Positions 1-13,200 of a stretch of DNA of 64,000 bases are shown here, piece after piece. The position numbers and the translations under genes are program-made. How positions within the stretch are numbered: position 1 is the stretch's first letter; every line of letters begins with the position of its first letter. The notes below the pieces were generated by a model. It worked only from the letters and a program-made list of their open reading frames with translations. It was not told the origin of the DNA and ran no database searches. The stretch lies in contig OW804099.1 of assembly GCA_942159475.1 (NCBI GenBank), forward strand, positions 10,307,954-10,371,953, written 5' to 3'. This DNA comes from Sthenelais limicola. Its lineage: Eukaryota; Annelida; Polychaeta; Phyllodocida; Sigalionidae.

Positions 1-257
1 TGGCCATGTAAAACAGCACCGCACCCGGCCACACAATAGTTATAGCCCCAGGATGAGGGGCTTACAAGGGATTTTACTGGTAATAGAATTATACTTCATT
101 AATATTTCACCTGTTGCCAGGCCAGATCTTAGAGCTTAGCAACTGCCATCTACTGTATACCACAAGCACTAAGTCAACTTCTACCAGGATGTTTAGTTCA
201 GCCCCTATAGCTGGTCCTACACTAACTCCTGGGGTAGTATACTACCATCTATTGCTG

Positions 258-1337
258 GACCCGGTTTCTTAGTCTCTTGGCTTAAGCTTAAGCCGAAACC
301 CAGCTTAACAAGTCAGACCTTGGTTAAGTAAGACAGCTGCTTAAGCCAGTTTCCTAGTCACTTTTAACCAATGGCTTACCTAACACAGGTTTAAGACCAT
401 TTAAGCCGGAATTAAGCTTAATAAAGCACTACGTCAATGTGGAGGAATAAGTCTACCCATTTTCAAGGCGGGAAAATAAGGAAGTAGTTTGAAGACTGCC
501 AAGCTCATTGTGGGTAATGACGACGTCAGTACGCACCAATGTCAAGGCCATATTATATCTCGTCGTGACGGCCGTCTTCTCGTCAATTTAGTCATGAACT
601 AACATGGATATATAGGTTTATCGCAAATAAAGGTAGGCAGATGGGTTGATAATATATTCAGCAGATATTTACACGCACAAACCTAAGTTTCATAGCCTTG
701 CAATCTCACTCAGGAGAAGTGAGGTGTGTCTGATACTTAAGTATCAGACACATGTCAAAACCTGATCGGTAGCTGACAAAATAGGCCCTGACACTGCACA
801 GTAACAGTCTGTGTGCAGAGGGTCGTCATGGATAATTTATTCTTTTAGATTTAGGGGCCTAGTTTATTTAGATTTTAGCATATATGTACAGGAGGCAGGG
901 AAGGGTGTCGGGACGATCAGGACAAAAACCAAACGGGACAAAAATCGGGAGAAGGAGAGGGGAGGTGGAGAACGATTTATGTGGTAGGCTAGGCCTACTT
1001 GTCTATGTTTTTCATCATATTTCCGACGACGACAGGAGAGGAGGAGGGAGGGAGGGAGAGTGTTGAGGGAAAAGGTTGAGATTTTAGTAAGTGGAAAAGA
1101 ATATTCATGCAAAAATAATTATATATTAGCGGAACATTCATCCTTCTTGGTGGCTTAAACCACCCTTAAACCACCTCAGGAGGTGGTTTAACGATAAGCC
1201 AATTCTTAAGCCAAAGACTGGCTTACTGACGACTAAGAAACGATCATAAGCCAAACTTTCACCTTAAACCTAAAACGAGCTTAACCCTGTCTTAAAACTG
1301 GCTTAAGCTAGGGTTTAACTGACTAAGAAACCGGGTC
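258..1337. mobile_element. 1.08-kb non-autonomous DNA transposon with terminal inverted repeats
   Basis: The left end GACCCGGTTTCTTAGTC at 258 is matched in inverse orientation by GACTAAGAAACCGGGTC ending at 1337, giving a 17-bp perfect TIR. The trinucleotide CTG flanks both sides (255-257 and 1338-1340), a likely 3-bp target-site duplication. Inside are many subterminal CTTAAGCC/GGCTTAAG motifs in both orientations (about 285-430 and 1150-1310). No transposase reading frame is visible. A 3-bp duplication is typical of PIF/Harbinger elements, but the superfamily is an inference. It interrupts a 45-bp minisatellite. Confidence 0.7.
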
Positions 1338-1807
1338 CTGGTCTTACACTAACTCCTGGGGTAGTATACTACCATCTATTGTACATGTTTTACCAGGCTG
1401 TTTAGTTCAGCCCCTATAGCTGGTCCTACACTAACTCCTGGGGTAGTATACTACCATCTATTGCTGGTCTTACACTAACTCCTGGGGTAGAATACTACCA
1501 TCTATTGCTGGTCTTACACTAACTCCTGGGGTAGTATACTACCATCTATTGCTGGCCTTACACTAACTCCTGGGGTAGTATACTACCATCTATTGTTGGT
1601 CTTACACTAACTCCTGGGTAGTATACTACCATATATTGCTGGTCTTACACTAACTCCTGGGGTAGTATACTGCCATCTATTGTTGGTCTTACACTAACTC
1701 CTGGGGTAGTATACTGCCATCTATTGTACATGTTTTACCAGGCTGTTTAGTGCAGCTCCTATAGCTGGTCCTACACTAACTCCTGGGGTAGTATACTACC
1801 AAATATT
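1338..1807. repeat. 45-bp minisatellite, interrupted by the transposon at 258-1337
   Basis: The unit begins CTGGTCTTACACTAACTCCT and ends in TACTACCATCTATTG. About nine copies lie here, and one or two more sit left of the transposon at about 183-257. A longer variant unit with ACATGTTTTACCAGGCTGTTTAG recurs at about 1380 and 1730, so there is higher-order structure. No exon is recognised next to it. Confidence 0.8.
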
Positions 1808-2034
1808 GTTGTATGTTTGACTGGAATGTTCCTAGTTGGAATTTGCTTTGTTTTTACAATGTTGCAATGAAGAATAAAAAAGAAACGATGCTAAGGGCAT
1901 AACATCTAAAGAAACCTCTATATGTAATACACCTGTATATAAACAGATAACTGTCAATAAAGCAATATATAAAAATAACGAAATTAGGAAGTCCCCAAAC
2001 CTCCACCTCATATCCACTTGCTAAAAACTCTACA

Positions 2035-2165
2035 ACATAAACCATATGCTTATTACATCACTTTATGTACTACAGTCCATCTGAGCAGCCTGCAAGATCT
2101 GCTCTGTGGGCAGAAGTTCCATCACCTTTCACACAAGTGTAATTGTATTGTTAGGGAAATAACTA
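2035..2165. repeat. Left flank copy of a degenerate direct duplication around the 2230-6949 array
   Basis: This stretch (GAGCAGCCTGCAAGATCTGCTCTGTGG, then TTTCACACAAGTGTAATTGTATTGTTA) is repeated, imperfectly, at about 6950-7080 on the far side of the array. A further short match (AATTAGGA, then CCCCAAACC and ATATCCACTT) links 1980-2028 with 2196-2238. The array therefore seems to have expanded inside an older, larger duplication of roughly 215 bp. No gene is visible between 1808 and 2230. Confidence 0.6.
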
Positions 2166-2229
2166 GTTAACAAAGCTGTATATAGTAGATATGTGAATTA
2201 GGACATCCCCAAACCACCACCTTATATCC

Positions 2230-5200
2230 ACTTAGTTCTCTGTAGATTAGCTAAAACCTTCCACATCATGGATGCTTATATCCACTTAGTTCTCTGTAGA
2301 TTAGCTAAAACCTTCCACATCATGGATGCTTATATCCACTTAGTTCTCTGTAGATTAGCTAAAACCTTCTAAATCATGGATGCTCATATCCACTTAGTTC
2401 TCTGTAGATTAGCTAAAACCTTCCACATCATGGATGCTTATATCCACTTAGTTCTCTGTAGATTAGCTAAAACCTTCCACATCATGGATGCTTATATCCA
2501 CTTAGTTCTCTGTAGATTAGCTAAAACCTTCCACATCATGGATGCTCATATCCACTTAGTTCTCTGTAGATTAGCTAAAACCTTCTAAATCATGGATGCT
2601 CATATCCACTTAGTTCTCTGTAGATTAGCTAAAACCTTCTAAATCATGGATGCTTATATCCACTTAGTTCTCTGTAGATTAGCTAAAACCTTCTACATCA
2701 TGGATGCTTATATCCACTTAGTTCTCTGTAGATTAGCTAAAACCTTCTACAGATGCTCATATCCACTTAGTTCTCTGTAGATTAGCTAAACCTTCTACAG
2801 ATGCTTATATCCACTTAGTTCTCTGTAGATTAGCTAAAACCTTCTACAGATGCTTATATCCACTTAGTTCTCTGTAGATTAGCTAAAACCTTCCACATCA
2901 TGGATGCTTATATCCACTTAGTTCTCTGTAGATTAGCTTAAACCTTCTACAGATGCTTATATCCACTTAGTTCTCTGTAGATTAGCTAAAACCTTCCACA
3001 TCATGGATGCTTATATCCACTTAGTTCTCTGTAGATTAGCTAAAACCTTCTACATCATGGATGCTCATATCCACTTAGTTCTCTGTAGATTAGCTAAAAC
3101 CTTCTACAGATGCTTATATCCACTTAGTTCTCTGTAGATTAGCTAAAACCTTCCACATCATGGATGCTTATATCCACTTAGTTCTCTGTAGATTAGCTAA
3201 AACCTTCCACATCATGGATGCTTATATCCACTTAGTTCTCTGTAGATTAGCTAAAACCTTCTACATCATGGATGCTTATATCCACTTAGTTCTCTGTAGA
3301 TTAGCTAAAACCTTCTACAGATGCTTATATCCACTTAGTTCTCTGTAGATTAGCTAAAACCTTCCACATCATGGATGCTTATATCCACTTAGTTCTCTGT
3401 AGATTAGCTAAAACCTTCTACATCATGGATGCTTATATCCACTTAGTTCTCTGTAGATTAGCTAAACCTTCTACATCATGGATGCTCATATCCACTTAGT
3501 TCTCTGTAGATTAGCTAAAACCTTCTACAGATGCTTATATCCACTTAGTTCTCTGTAGATTAGCTAAAACCTTCTACAGATGCTTATATCCACTTAGTTC
3601 TGTGTAGATTAGCTAAAACCATCTACAGATGCTTATATCCACTTAGTTCTCTGTAGATTAGCTAAAACCTTCTACAGATGCTTATATCCACTTAGTTCTC
3701 TGTAGATTAGCTAAAACCTTCTACAGATGCTTATATCCACTTAGTTCTCTGTAGATTAGCTAAACCTTCTACAGATGCTTATATCCACTTAGTTCTCTGT
3801 AGATTAGCTAAACCTTCTACAGATGCTTATATCCACTTAGTTCTCTGTAGATTAGCTAAACCTTCTACAGATGCTCATATCCACTTAGTTCTCTGTAGAT
3901 TAGCTAAACCTTCTACAGATGCTTATATCCACTTAGTTCTCTGTAGATTAGCTAAACCTTCTACAGATGCTTATATCCACTTAGTTCTCTGTAGATTAGC
4001 TAAACCTTCTACAGATGCTTATATCCACTTAGTTCTCTGTAGATTAGCTAAACCTTCTACAGATGCTTATATCCACTTAGTTCTCTGTAGATTAGCTAAA
4101 CCTTCTACAGATGCTTATATCTACTTAGTTCTCTGTAGATTAGCTAAACCTTCTACAGATGCTTATATCCACTTAGTTCTCTGTAGATTAGCTAAACCTT
4201 CTACAGATGCTTATATCCACTTAGTTCTCTGTAGATTAGCTAAACCTTCTACAGATGCTTATATCCACTTAGTTCTCTGTAGATTAGCTAAACCTTCTAC
4301 AGATGCTTATATCCACTTAGTTCTCTGTAGATTAGCTAAACCTTCTACAGATGCTTATATCTACTTAGTTCTCTGTAGATTAGCTAAACCTTCTACAGAT
4401 GCTCATATCCACTTAGTTCTCTGTAGATTAGCTAAACCTTCTACAGATGCTTATATCCACTTAGTTCTCTGTAGATTAGCTAAACCTTCTACAGATGCTT
4501 ATATCCACTTAGTTCTCTGTAGATTAGCTAAACCTTCTACAGATGCTATCCACTTAGTTCTCTGTAGATTAGCTAAACCTTCTACAGATGCTTATATCCA
4601 CTTAGTTCTCTGTAGATTAGCTAAAACCTTCCACAGATGCTTATATCCACTTAGTTCTCTGTAGATTAGCTAAACCTTCCACAGATGCTTATATCCACTT
4701 AGTTCTCTGTAGATTAGCTAAAACCTTCTACATCATGGATGCTCATATCCACTTAGTTCTCTGTAGATTAGCTAAAACCTTCTACAGATGCTTATATCCA
4801 CTTAGTTCTCTGTAGATTAGCTAAAACCTTCCACATCATGGATGCTTATATCCACTTAGTTCTCTGTAGATTAGCTAAAACCTTCCACATCATGGATGCT
4901 TATATCCACTTAGTTCTCTGTAGATTAGCTAAAACCTTCTACATCATGGATGCTTATATCCACTTAGTTCTCTGTAGATTAGCTAAAACCTTCTACAGAT
5001 GCTTATATCCACTTAGTTCTCTGTAGATTAGCTAAAACCTTCCACATCATGGATGCTTATATCCACTTAGTTCTCTGTAGATTAGCTAAAACCTTCTACA
5101 TCATGGATGCTTATATCCACTTAGTTCTCTGTAGATTAGCTAAACCTTCTACATCATGGATGCTCATATCCACTTAGTTCTCTGTAGATTAGCTAAAACC

Positions 5201-6949
5201 TTCTACAGATGCTTATATCCACTTAGTTCTCTGTAGATTAGCTAAAACCTTCTACAGATGCTTATATCCACTTAGTTCTCTGTAGATTAGCTAAAACCTT
5301 CTACAGATGCTTATATCCACTTAGTTCTGTGTAGATTAGCTAAAACCATCTACAGATGCTTATATCCACTTAGTTCTCTGTAGATTAGCTAAAACCTTCT
5401 ACAGATGCTTATATCCACTTAGTTCTCTGTAGATTAGCTAAAACCTTCTACAGATGCTTATATCCACTTAGTTCTCTGTAGATTAGCTAAACCTTCTACA
5501 GATGCTTATATCCACTTAGTTCTCTGTAGATTAGCTAAACCTTCTACAGATGCTTATATCCACTTAGTTCTCTGTAGATTAGCTAAACCTTCTACAGATG
5601 CTTATATCCACTTAGTTCTCTGTAGATTAGCTAAAACCTTCTACAGATGCTTATATCCACTTAGTTCTCTGTAGATTAGCTAAACCTTCTACAGATGCTT
5701 ATATCCACTTAGTTCTCTGTAGATTAGCTAAACCTTCTACAGATGCTTATATCTACTTAGTTCTCTGTAGATTAGCTAAACCTTCTACAGATGCTCATAT
5801 CTACTTAGTTCTCTGTAGATTAGCTAAACCTTCTACAGATGCTTATATCCACTTAGTTCTCTGTAGATTAGCTAAACCTTCTACAGATGCTTATATCCAC
5901 TTAGTTCTCTGTAGATTAGCTAAACCTTCTACAGATGCTTATATCCACTTAGTTCTCTGTAGATTAGCTAAACCTTCTACAGATGCTTATATCCACTTAG
6001 TTCTCTGTAGATTAGCTAAACCTTCTACAGATGCTTATATCCACTTAGTTCTCTGTAGATTAGCTAAACCTTCTACAGATGCTTATATCTACTTAGTTCT
6101 CTGTAGATTAGCTAAACCTTCTACAGATGCTCATATCCACTTAGTTCTCTGTAGATTAGCTAAACCTTCTACAGATGCTTATATCCACTTAGTTCTCTGT
6201 AGATTAGCTAAACCTTCTACAGATGCTTATATCCACTTAGTTCTCTGTAGATTAGCTAAACCTTCTACAGATGCTTATATCCACTTAGTTCTCTGTAGAT
6301 TAGCTAAACCTTCTACAGATGCTTATATCTACTTAGTTCTCTGTAGATTAGCTAAACCTTCTACAGATGCTCATATCCACTTAGTTCTCTGTAGATTAGC
6401 TAAACCTTCTACAGATGCTTATATCCACTTAGTTCTCTGTAGATTAGCTAAACCTTCTACAGATGCTTATATCCACTTAGTTCTCTGTAGATTAGCTAAA
6501 CCTTCTACAGATGCTTATATCCACTTAGTTCTCTGTAGATTAGCTAAACCTTCTACAGATGCTTATATCCACTTAGTTCTCTGTAGATTAGCTAAACCTT
6601 CTACAGATGCTTATATCTACTTAGTTCTCTGTAGATTAGCTAAACCTTCTACAGATGCTCATATCTACTTAGTTCTCTGTAGATTAGCTAAACCTTCTAC
6701 AGATGCTTATATCCACTTAGTTCTCTGTAGATTAGCTAAACCTTCTACAGATGCTTATATCCACTTAGTTCTCTGTAGATTAGCTAAACCTTCTACAGAT
6801 GCTTATATCCACTTAGTTCTCTGTAGATTAGCTAAACCTTCTACATCATGGATGCTTATATCCACTTAGTTCTCTGTAGATTAGCTAAAACCTTCCACAG
6901 ATGCTTATATCCACTTAGTTCTCTGTAGATTAGCTAAACCTTCCACATC
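2230..6949. repeat. 4.7-kb minisatellite, 48-54-bp unit, about 95 copies
   Basis: The core is GATGCTTATATCCACTTAG followed by TTCTCTGTAGATTAGCTAAA and a variable tail. Tails ending CTACA give 48-49-bp units and tails with CATCATG give 53-54-bp units. Variants (CTCATATC, ATCTAC, TTCTGTGTAG) are ordered in blocks. The block near 3160-3600 recurs near 4838-5330, about 1.68-1.73 kb downstream, showing a large internal duplication. Short open frames inside are by-products of the repeat. Confidence 0.95.
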
Positions 6950-7288
6950 ATGGATGCTCATCCATCCATTAATGTACTGCATGTGAGCAGCTCTAGAGCG
7001 GCCTGCAACACATGCTCTGTGGCCACAAGGTCCTTCACCTTTCACACAAGTGTGTAATTGTATTGTTAAAGAAATAAAAGATTATCATTAAATAGTGATA
7101 TAGTCTGATAATTGTACAATTACCAGCACCTCATTCCATTCTCTTACAATACCTGGTCCACTTTCCCTCATTCATCAGTCTGTGGATGCGGGGTGCGGCC
7201 CAGTGGTCTAATATAGCATTATTACCCCGAGGTTTGGTGGCGGAGCCCTCGAGTTTCCATAACCACACAGACCACAACAAACCACCAA

Positions 7289-7445
7289 ACTGAGTGGCCC
7301 AGTGGCATAAGTAACATGTTATGGGTTTGAACCTAGGTGAAGCTACAATTTCACCTCCTCCCCCCGGGTACTATAGGAAGGACCATTGCCATGATCTAGT
7401 CCTGGTAAAAAAGGTAAAATAAAACCTTCTCTCACCACTGGTATA
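7289..7445 (+). mobile_element. tRNA-derived SINE
   Basis: A box A-like segment (TGGCCCAGTGGCATAAG, 7292 onward) is followed about 30 bp later by a box B-like segment (GGGTTTGAACCTAG, about 7323). This is the layout of an RNA polymerase III tRNA-type promoter. The body ends in CTAGTCCTGGTAAA and an A-rich tail at about 7400-7440. A related body and tail occurs at about 57500-57610. The stretch 7180-7260 holds another box A-like segment without a clear box B. No protein gene is visible from 7081 to 7720. Confidence 0.55.
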
Positions 7446-7719
7446 TATAAATGGACGGGAACCTACCACCACCCTCATCCCCCATCCCTAACCACTTCAC
7501 GTTATCAAACTCATTGTTTCACAATAGTGGTGACTTGTAACAATATGTAAAGTTTAATATCATTGAATGTGATCATGTAGCATCCACTTACTGTCTAGTG
7601 AAATATTACTACCAGTAGTTGGTGTTTCAGGGCATGACTACAACCATCCTGTGATGTTGTAATTTTGTACACATTATGCCTAGGGTACCTGGGAAAACAA
7701 CTCTGAGCTGAAAGGTTTC

Positions 7720-8120
7720 ACCTAGTTTCTTACCAATGGATTATTTATGTAAATGAAGAAGAAGAGAAATAAAAAAAATGTATATATATGTTTATCCTTA
7801 TAGGCTGAGATGGGTGTAATTGTATTAATAACTCCTGACTAGTTTAGTTCACCTAGTTTCTTACCAATGGATTATTTATGTAAATGATGAAGAGAAATAA
7901 AAAATATGTATATATATATATATGTTTATGGGCTGAGATTGGTGTAATTGTATTAATAACTTGTGACTAGAGACATGATATGCTCATGGTATATTAATAA
8001 CTGGTGACTAGAGACATGATATGCTCATGGTATATTAATAACTGGTGACTGGAGACATGATATGCTCATGGTATATTAATAACTGGTGACTAGAGACATG
8101 ATATGCTCATGGTATAAATA
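7720..8120. repeat. 130-bp duplication followed by a 41-bp tandem repeat
   Basis: A block starting CACCTAGTTTCTTACCAATG occurs at about 7720 and again at about 7850, each with a TATATA-rich stretch and GGTGTAATTGTATTAATAAC. From about 7940 to 8120 follow four to five 41-bp units reading AACTGGTGACTAGAGACATG then ATATGCTCATGGTATATTAAT. No coding potential is seen here. Confidence 0.75.
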
Positions 8121-8289
8121 ACCTCAGGTTGCGTGCTGGGTACAGGTAGAAATAGTGTCGTCGCATGTCACCAGGGCCAGGAATAGTAACTGAGTGTCAC
8201 ACAAGTCTGTCGCAGGATGAACTCATTAAATGTGAATCCATCCAATTACTTCCAACCCTTCACTACAGGTGGCATTGCAGCTATATTCT

Positions 8290-9765
8290 CAACTATTGAT
8301 ACAGGACTGAAGTTATCAATATTTACTCACTGTTTGACCTACAGGACTGAAGTTACCAATATTTACTCACTGTTTGACCTACAGGACTGTAGTTATCAAT
8401 ATTTACTCACTGTTTGACCTAAAGGACTGAAGTTATCAATATTTACTCACTGTTTGACCTATAGGACTGTAGTTATCAATATTTACTCACTGTTTGACCT
8501 ACAGGACTGAAGCTATCAATATTAACTCACTGTTTGACCTAAAGGACTGAAGTTATCAATATTTACTCACTGTTTGACCTACAGGACTGAAGTTATCAAT
8601 ATTTACTCACTGTTTGACCTACAGGACTGAAGCTATCAATATTTACTCACTGTTTGACCTACAGGACTGAATTTATCAATATTTACTCACTGTTTGACCT
8701 ACAGGACTGAAGCTATCAATATTTACTCACTGTTTGACCAACAGGACTGAAGTTATCAACTTTTACTCATTGTTTGACCTACAGGACTGACAATATTAAT
8801 AGTTTGCTGTTGTTATAGGCTGAAGCTATCAATATTTACTCACTGTTTGACCTACAGGACTGTAGTTATCAATATTTACTCACTGTGTGACCTACAGGAC
8901 TGAAGCTATCAATATTAACTCACTGTTTGACCTAAAGGACTGAAGTTATCAATATTTACTCACTGTTTGACCTACAGGACTGAAGTTATCAATATTTACT
9001 CACTGTTTGACCTATAGGACTGGAGCTATCAGTATTTACTCACTGTTTGACCTACAGGACTGACAATATTAATAGTTTGCTGTTGTTATAGGATGAAGCT
9101 ATCAATATTTACTCACTGTTTGACCTATAGGACTGAAGTTATCAATATTTACTCACTGTTTGACCTACAGGACTGAAGTTATCAATATTTACTCACTGTT
9201 TGACCTACAGGACTGAATTTATCAATATTTACTCACTGTTTGACCTACAGGACTGAAGTTATCAATATTTACTCACTGTTTGACCTACAGGACTGAAGTT
9301 ATCAATATTTACTCACTGTTTGACCTATAGGACTGGAGCTATCAATATTTACTCACTGTTTGACCTACAGGACTGAAGCTATCAATATTTACTCACTGTT
9401 TGACCAACAGGACTGAAGCTATCAGTATTTACTCACTGTTTGACCTACAGGACTGAAGTTATCAATATTTACTCACTGTTTGACCTACAGGACTGAAGTT
9501 ATCAATATTTACTCACTGTTTGACCTATAGGACTGAAGCTATCAGTATTTACTCACTGTTTGACCTACAGGACTGAAGCTATCAATATTAACTCACTGTT
9601 TGACCTAAAGGACTGAAGTTATCAATATTTACTCACTGTTTGACCTACAGGACTGAAGTTATCAATATTTACTCACTGTTTGACCTATAGGACTGGAGCT
9701 ATCAGTATTTACTCACTGTTTGACCTACAGGACTGACAATATTAATAGTTTGCTGTTGTTATAGG
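8290..9765. repeat. 40-bp minisatellite, about 36 copies
   Basis: The unit is GAAGTTATCAATATTTACTC plus ACTGTTTGACCTACAGGACT. A second unit type containing AATATTAATAGTTTGCTGTT recurs at about 8790, 9065 and 9735, which suggests higher-order duplication. On the minus strand every unit carries GTGAGTAAAT, a donor-like sequence; on the plus strand every unit carries TTTGACCTACAG|GACT, an acceptor-like sequence. No adjacent exon was identified, so a splice-site origin is only a possibility. Confidence 0.9.
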
Positions 9766-9963
9766 CTTGTTTAAGAATTTGAAGTCAACTCAGCTGAAAG
9801 AAATCGCCGCAATGGCCGCCGCAATATAGACTTTCAACAAAAACTTCAGAATAGAATCCACTTTAATTGTGGGTCGAATGACATTCAGATGAGTAGAAAT
9901 AGAGCAGAACAAGAACTAGACAATGTTTAGAATCAGGTTGAATTAATGGTGGTTGAGAGGTGC

Positions 9964-9969
9964 TTTATT
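9964..9969 (-). terminator. Polyadenylation signal of the minus-strand gene
   Basis: AATAAA on the minus strand. It lies downstream of the proposed terminal exon and would end the unrecognised minus-strand gene that starts at 22863. A short frame ending at the overlapping TAA (9965-9967) offers an alternative C-terminus (residues DSIIDQTICMYKCVGPGAQ), but a supported splice link to it was not found. Confidence 0.45.
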
Positions 9970-10216
9970 GTGCACCAGGACCCACACACTTGTACATGCA
10001 GATGGTCTGGTCGATGATACTGTCCTGCTTCCTGCACATTGTTTCTATTTTATCAAATAAAGTTTCATACAATGACATTGCCAGATTGATGTAAACAAGA
10101 GGACATACAAAGGGTAAGAGCTACACAATATGCTATGGTGGAAACATGCAACAACAGACTATAGACTATAAATAAATCAAAATCCAAAAAAAACATGAAT
10201 CAAAAACTACACAACA

Positions 10217-13200
10217 TTAAGTGGAATCCTTTGGTGACAAGATAAGTACATCTAGAGACAGCTGTAGAAGAGACCAGCAATAAGAACAGGACCAGAACAT
10301 ACATGTGACATACAAGGGTACGGTGGGGGTGAATGGAACAGTTGACGTTATTATTGAATCTTTTATTTGCACTGACGCGGGTTGTGCAGTGCTTGCCTGA
10401 GGCGGGTAAAGTCTACCCTTTAGGCTCACATCTGGCAAGAATGGTATGTCAGTGATTGGACGCCTACTGCGCTAATGGATTTTCTGAGCTAGGAGTAGAT
10501 GTCTTAATGGGATTATAATGGTACTTTGTGGTTCTAAAGGGATATATTTTTTTGTTGGGAAGAACCATTCAGAATTTGAGAAACTGTTTCATAAAAAATA
10601 TTTTTTAAGCAAGAGAAATATATTTCAATTACTTTTTTTGTCAGGCAGGGTCAACATATTTTTAGGTTGGACTTTGGTCTTATTCATGAACTTAGAGATT
10701 CGTTCCCATTGTATGCCATGCCAGATATAAGATGGTAACAACTGTAGATAGCCTTTGATGACCTGGTAAACAGAAATAGTGACAAGAATCCAGAGAAAAG
10801 CTGAAGAAAGTGTTGCTATGACAACTAGGACAACAACTAAGATGTATAAATAGACTTGCCGGAGGTCTGGGTTGCATGCCGGCCATGTTGGCCCCCATGC
10901 CCGGGTGGCCCTGCATCCCGATAGGTTGCGCCATCTGGTGTGTACAGGAGGAGGAGGAAGTCACGTTAGTAGAGCAACTGGTTATATACAGGTATAGACC
11001 CACATTGAGGGCTTGCTGGTGCATAATACCCAGGCAAAGCCGAGGGATTATGCACCAGTGGGGGTTATTAATCCTTTTAGTCTCTGCCTTAGGTTGTTAT
11101 AGCCCCAAGACATTCAAGGCATTGACTAAAACCACTTGAACCAAATTACCCATTGAAGGTTTATCTTTTATTGCTGTTGTAAGGTATTTCTATTCATCTT
11201 TACGGTACAGCTTGATGTTTCCATCGTTTTCATTTGTATGCATATATGTTCCCAGATGAAATATCAGAAGTCTGCACTATTAAGGCTAACTGTTTGCCCC
11301 CAGGCTACACTGGTACAGACTATATAGGTAGACCAGGGTGGAGTGGCCACAGATTGAATTTAAATTTGAAAACTATTTTATTCACTACTTGATTGCAGTA
11401 AGGGGGTGAATCTCCAGCATTAGGCAGGTTTTCAAGCCCACTTGCTATTTTACAATATTGTTATTAGGGACAATGTCACTTCTGCTAATACTGTAAACGT
11501 ATTTATTTTCGCGCAGGTAAATTTTCGCGCACCAAGTACTTTGACACCTTTTCGCGTAGATTTAAATTCGCGCAGCAAGGAAGTCTCACACATTGTTTAT
11601 GCAATACTTATACCTTTCGCGCAGGATTTATTTTCGCGCACAAAGGTGGGTGCGCGAAAATAGCGAAAATAAATACTGCGCGAACATTAATACGTTTACA
11701 GTACTTGAGTATTTTGTTGAATATTTCTTGGGTTTTTGTAGGATCTATACGTTGATCTATAATTTGGTGGGCCTGGGTCAGCAGCTTAATCCAGCAGTGC
11801 AGAAATGTGCTTAGAAAAGATTTAGAAAAGATTTTCCAATTTGTTCAGTTTTAGGGAGAATGTGTTTGACAATAGTAGCTCTAATTTAGGGAGAATGTGT
11901 TTCAGTACAGAGGAGCTCTTGTTGTACTGGAGCTGCTCACCATCCAGTGGCGCCAGTAGTCTGCAGTGGTAACCAGCAGAACTAAAACTCTATCTGCTGC
12001 TTTATGCAGTAGGTGCTGCCACCTAGTGAGAGGCAGCTGTAGCAGTGCAAGGCTACACCCGTACAGAGAGGGTTTACACCTGCTGACATGCAGCTGCAGC
12101 AGTGAGAGGGTTTATTATTCATATTTTATTATTCATATATCTACTTTCTATCTACCTAGTTATTTAACCATCCATTCAACCATCCATTTATTCATTCATT
12201 TATTATTCCATCCATTCATTCATCCATTCAATGAAATAATATAAAATAATATGTATGAGAGGGTAAGTTATTCAACCATTCATTCGGCAATCAATCAATC
12301 AATTCATTCATTTATTAATTTATTATTCCATCCATTCATTTACCCATTAAATGCAACAATCATGAGATAATTAAGACAATGTGTATGAGAGGGTAAGTAA
12401 CTTGCCTGGGGTTGGTTAGACGCGTCCATCTGTGTGGCGGGAAGGCAAGGGGATCAGAAATAGTTAATTATCAGTTAAAAACAGCTATAAATAGATTGTG
12501 GTTATTATTGATGGAAGTTTGGTAGCATAACAATATTAGCGTTTGTTCCAACTTTACCATGTATTCACGTTACAGGCAAACAATGTGGCATAATACAAGG
12601 AGCAAGAAAACCGTAAAAGTGTTAAATATTCGAGACAAACCGAGACTAAAAATATGAATATAAAGAAAAACAATGCTCCACCTAGAGAACCAGCACAACA
12701 ACAACAACTGAACAGAGAAAGGTGGGGGATTAGGGTGTAATAATGAGCGTTTGGACACATACTGTGGGGGGAGATGTAGCTTATAAGTAGGTTCACTTGT
12801 TAAACCAATTTAATTAATGATATAATTAATACTTAATGAGCCTCTACAAAATTACACAACGAGAAGGAAGAGATATAATCCATATGAGACGCAGAAAGAG
12901 AGAGAGACAGAGAAAGAGAGAGGGAGAGGAGAGACAGAGATGGAGAGGGAGAGAGACAGAGAGGGAGAGAGAGGAGAGAGACAGAGAGGGAGAGGAGAGA
13001 CAGAGATGGAGAGGGAGAGACAGAGAGGAGAGGGAGAGAGACAGAGAGGGAGAGAGAGACAGAGAGAGAGAGAGGGAGAGGAGAGAGAGGGAAAGAGAGA
13101 GGGGGGGGGGGGAGAGAGAGAGGAGAGAGAGAGACAGAGAGACAGATAGATAGATAGAGAGAGAGGCCTTTGTTACAATGGCAATAATACAATGTCTGCA

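Noticed and set aside
2230..6949. CRISPR array
   Set aside because: Units are head-to-tail repeats without unique spacers, and the genome is clearly eukaryotic.
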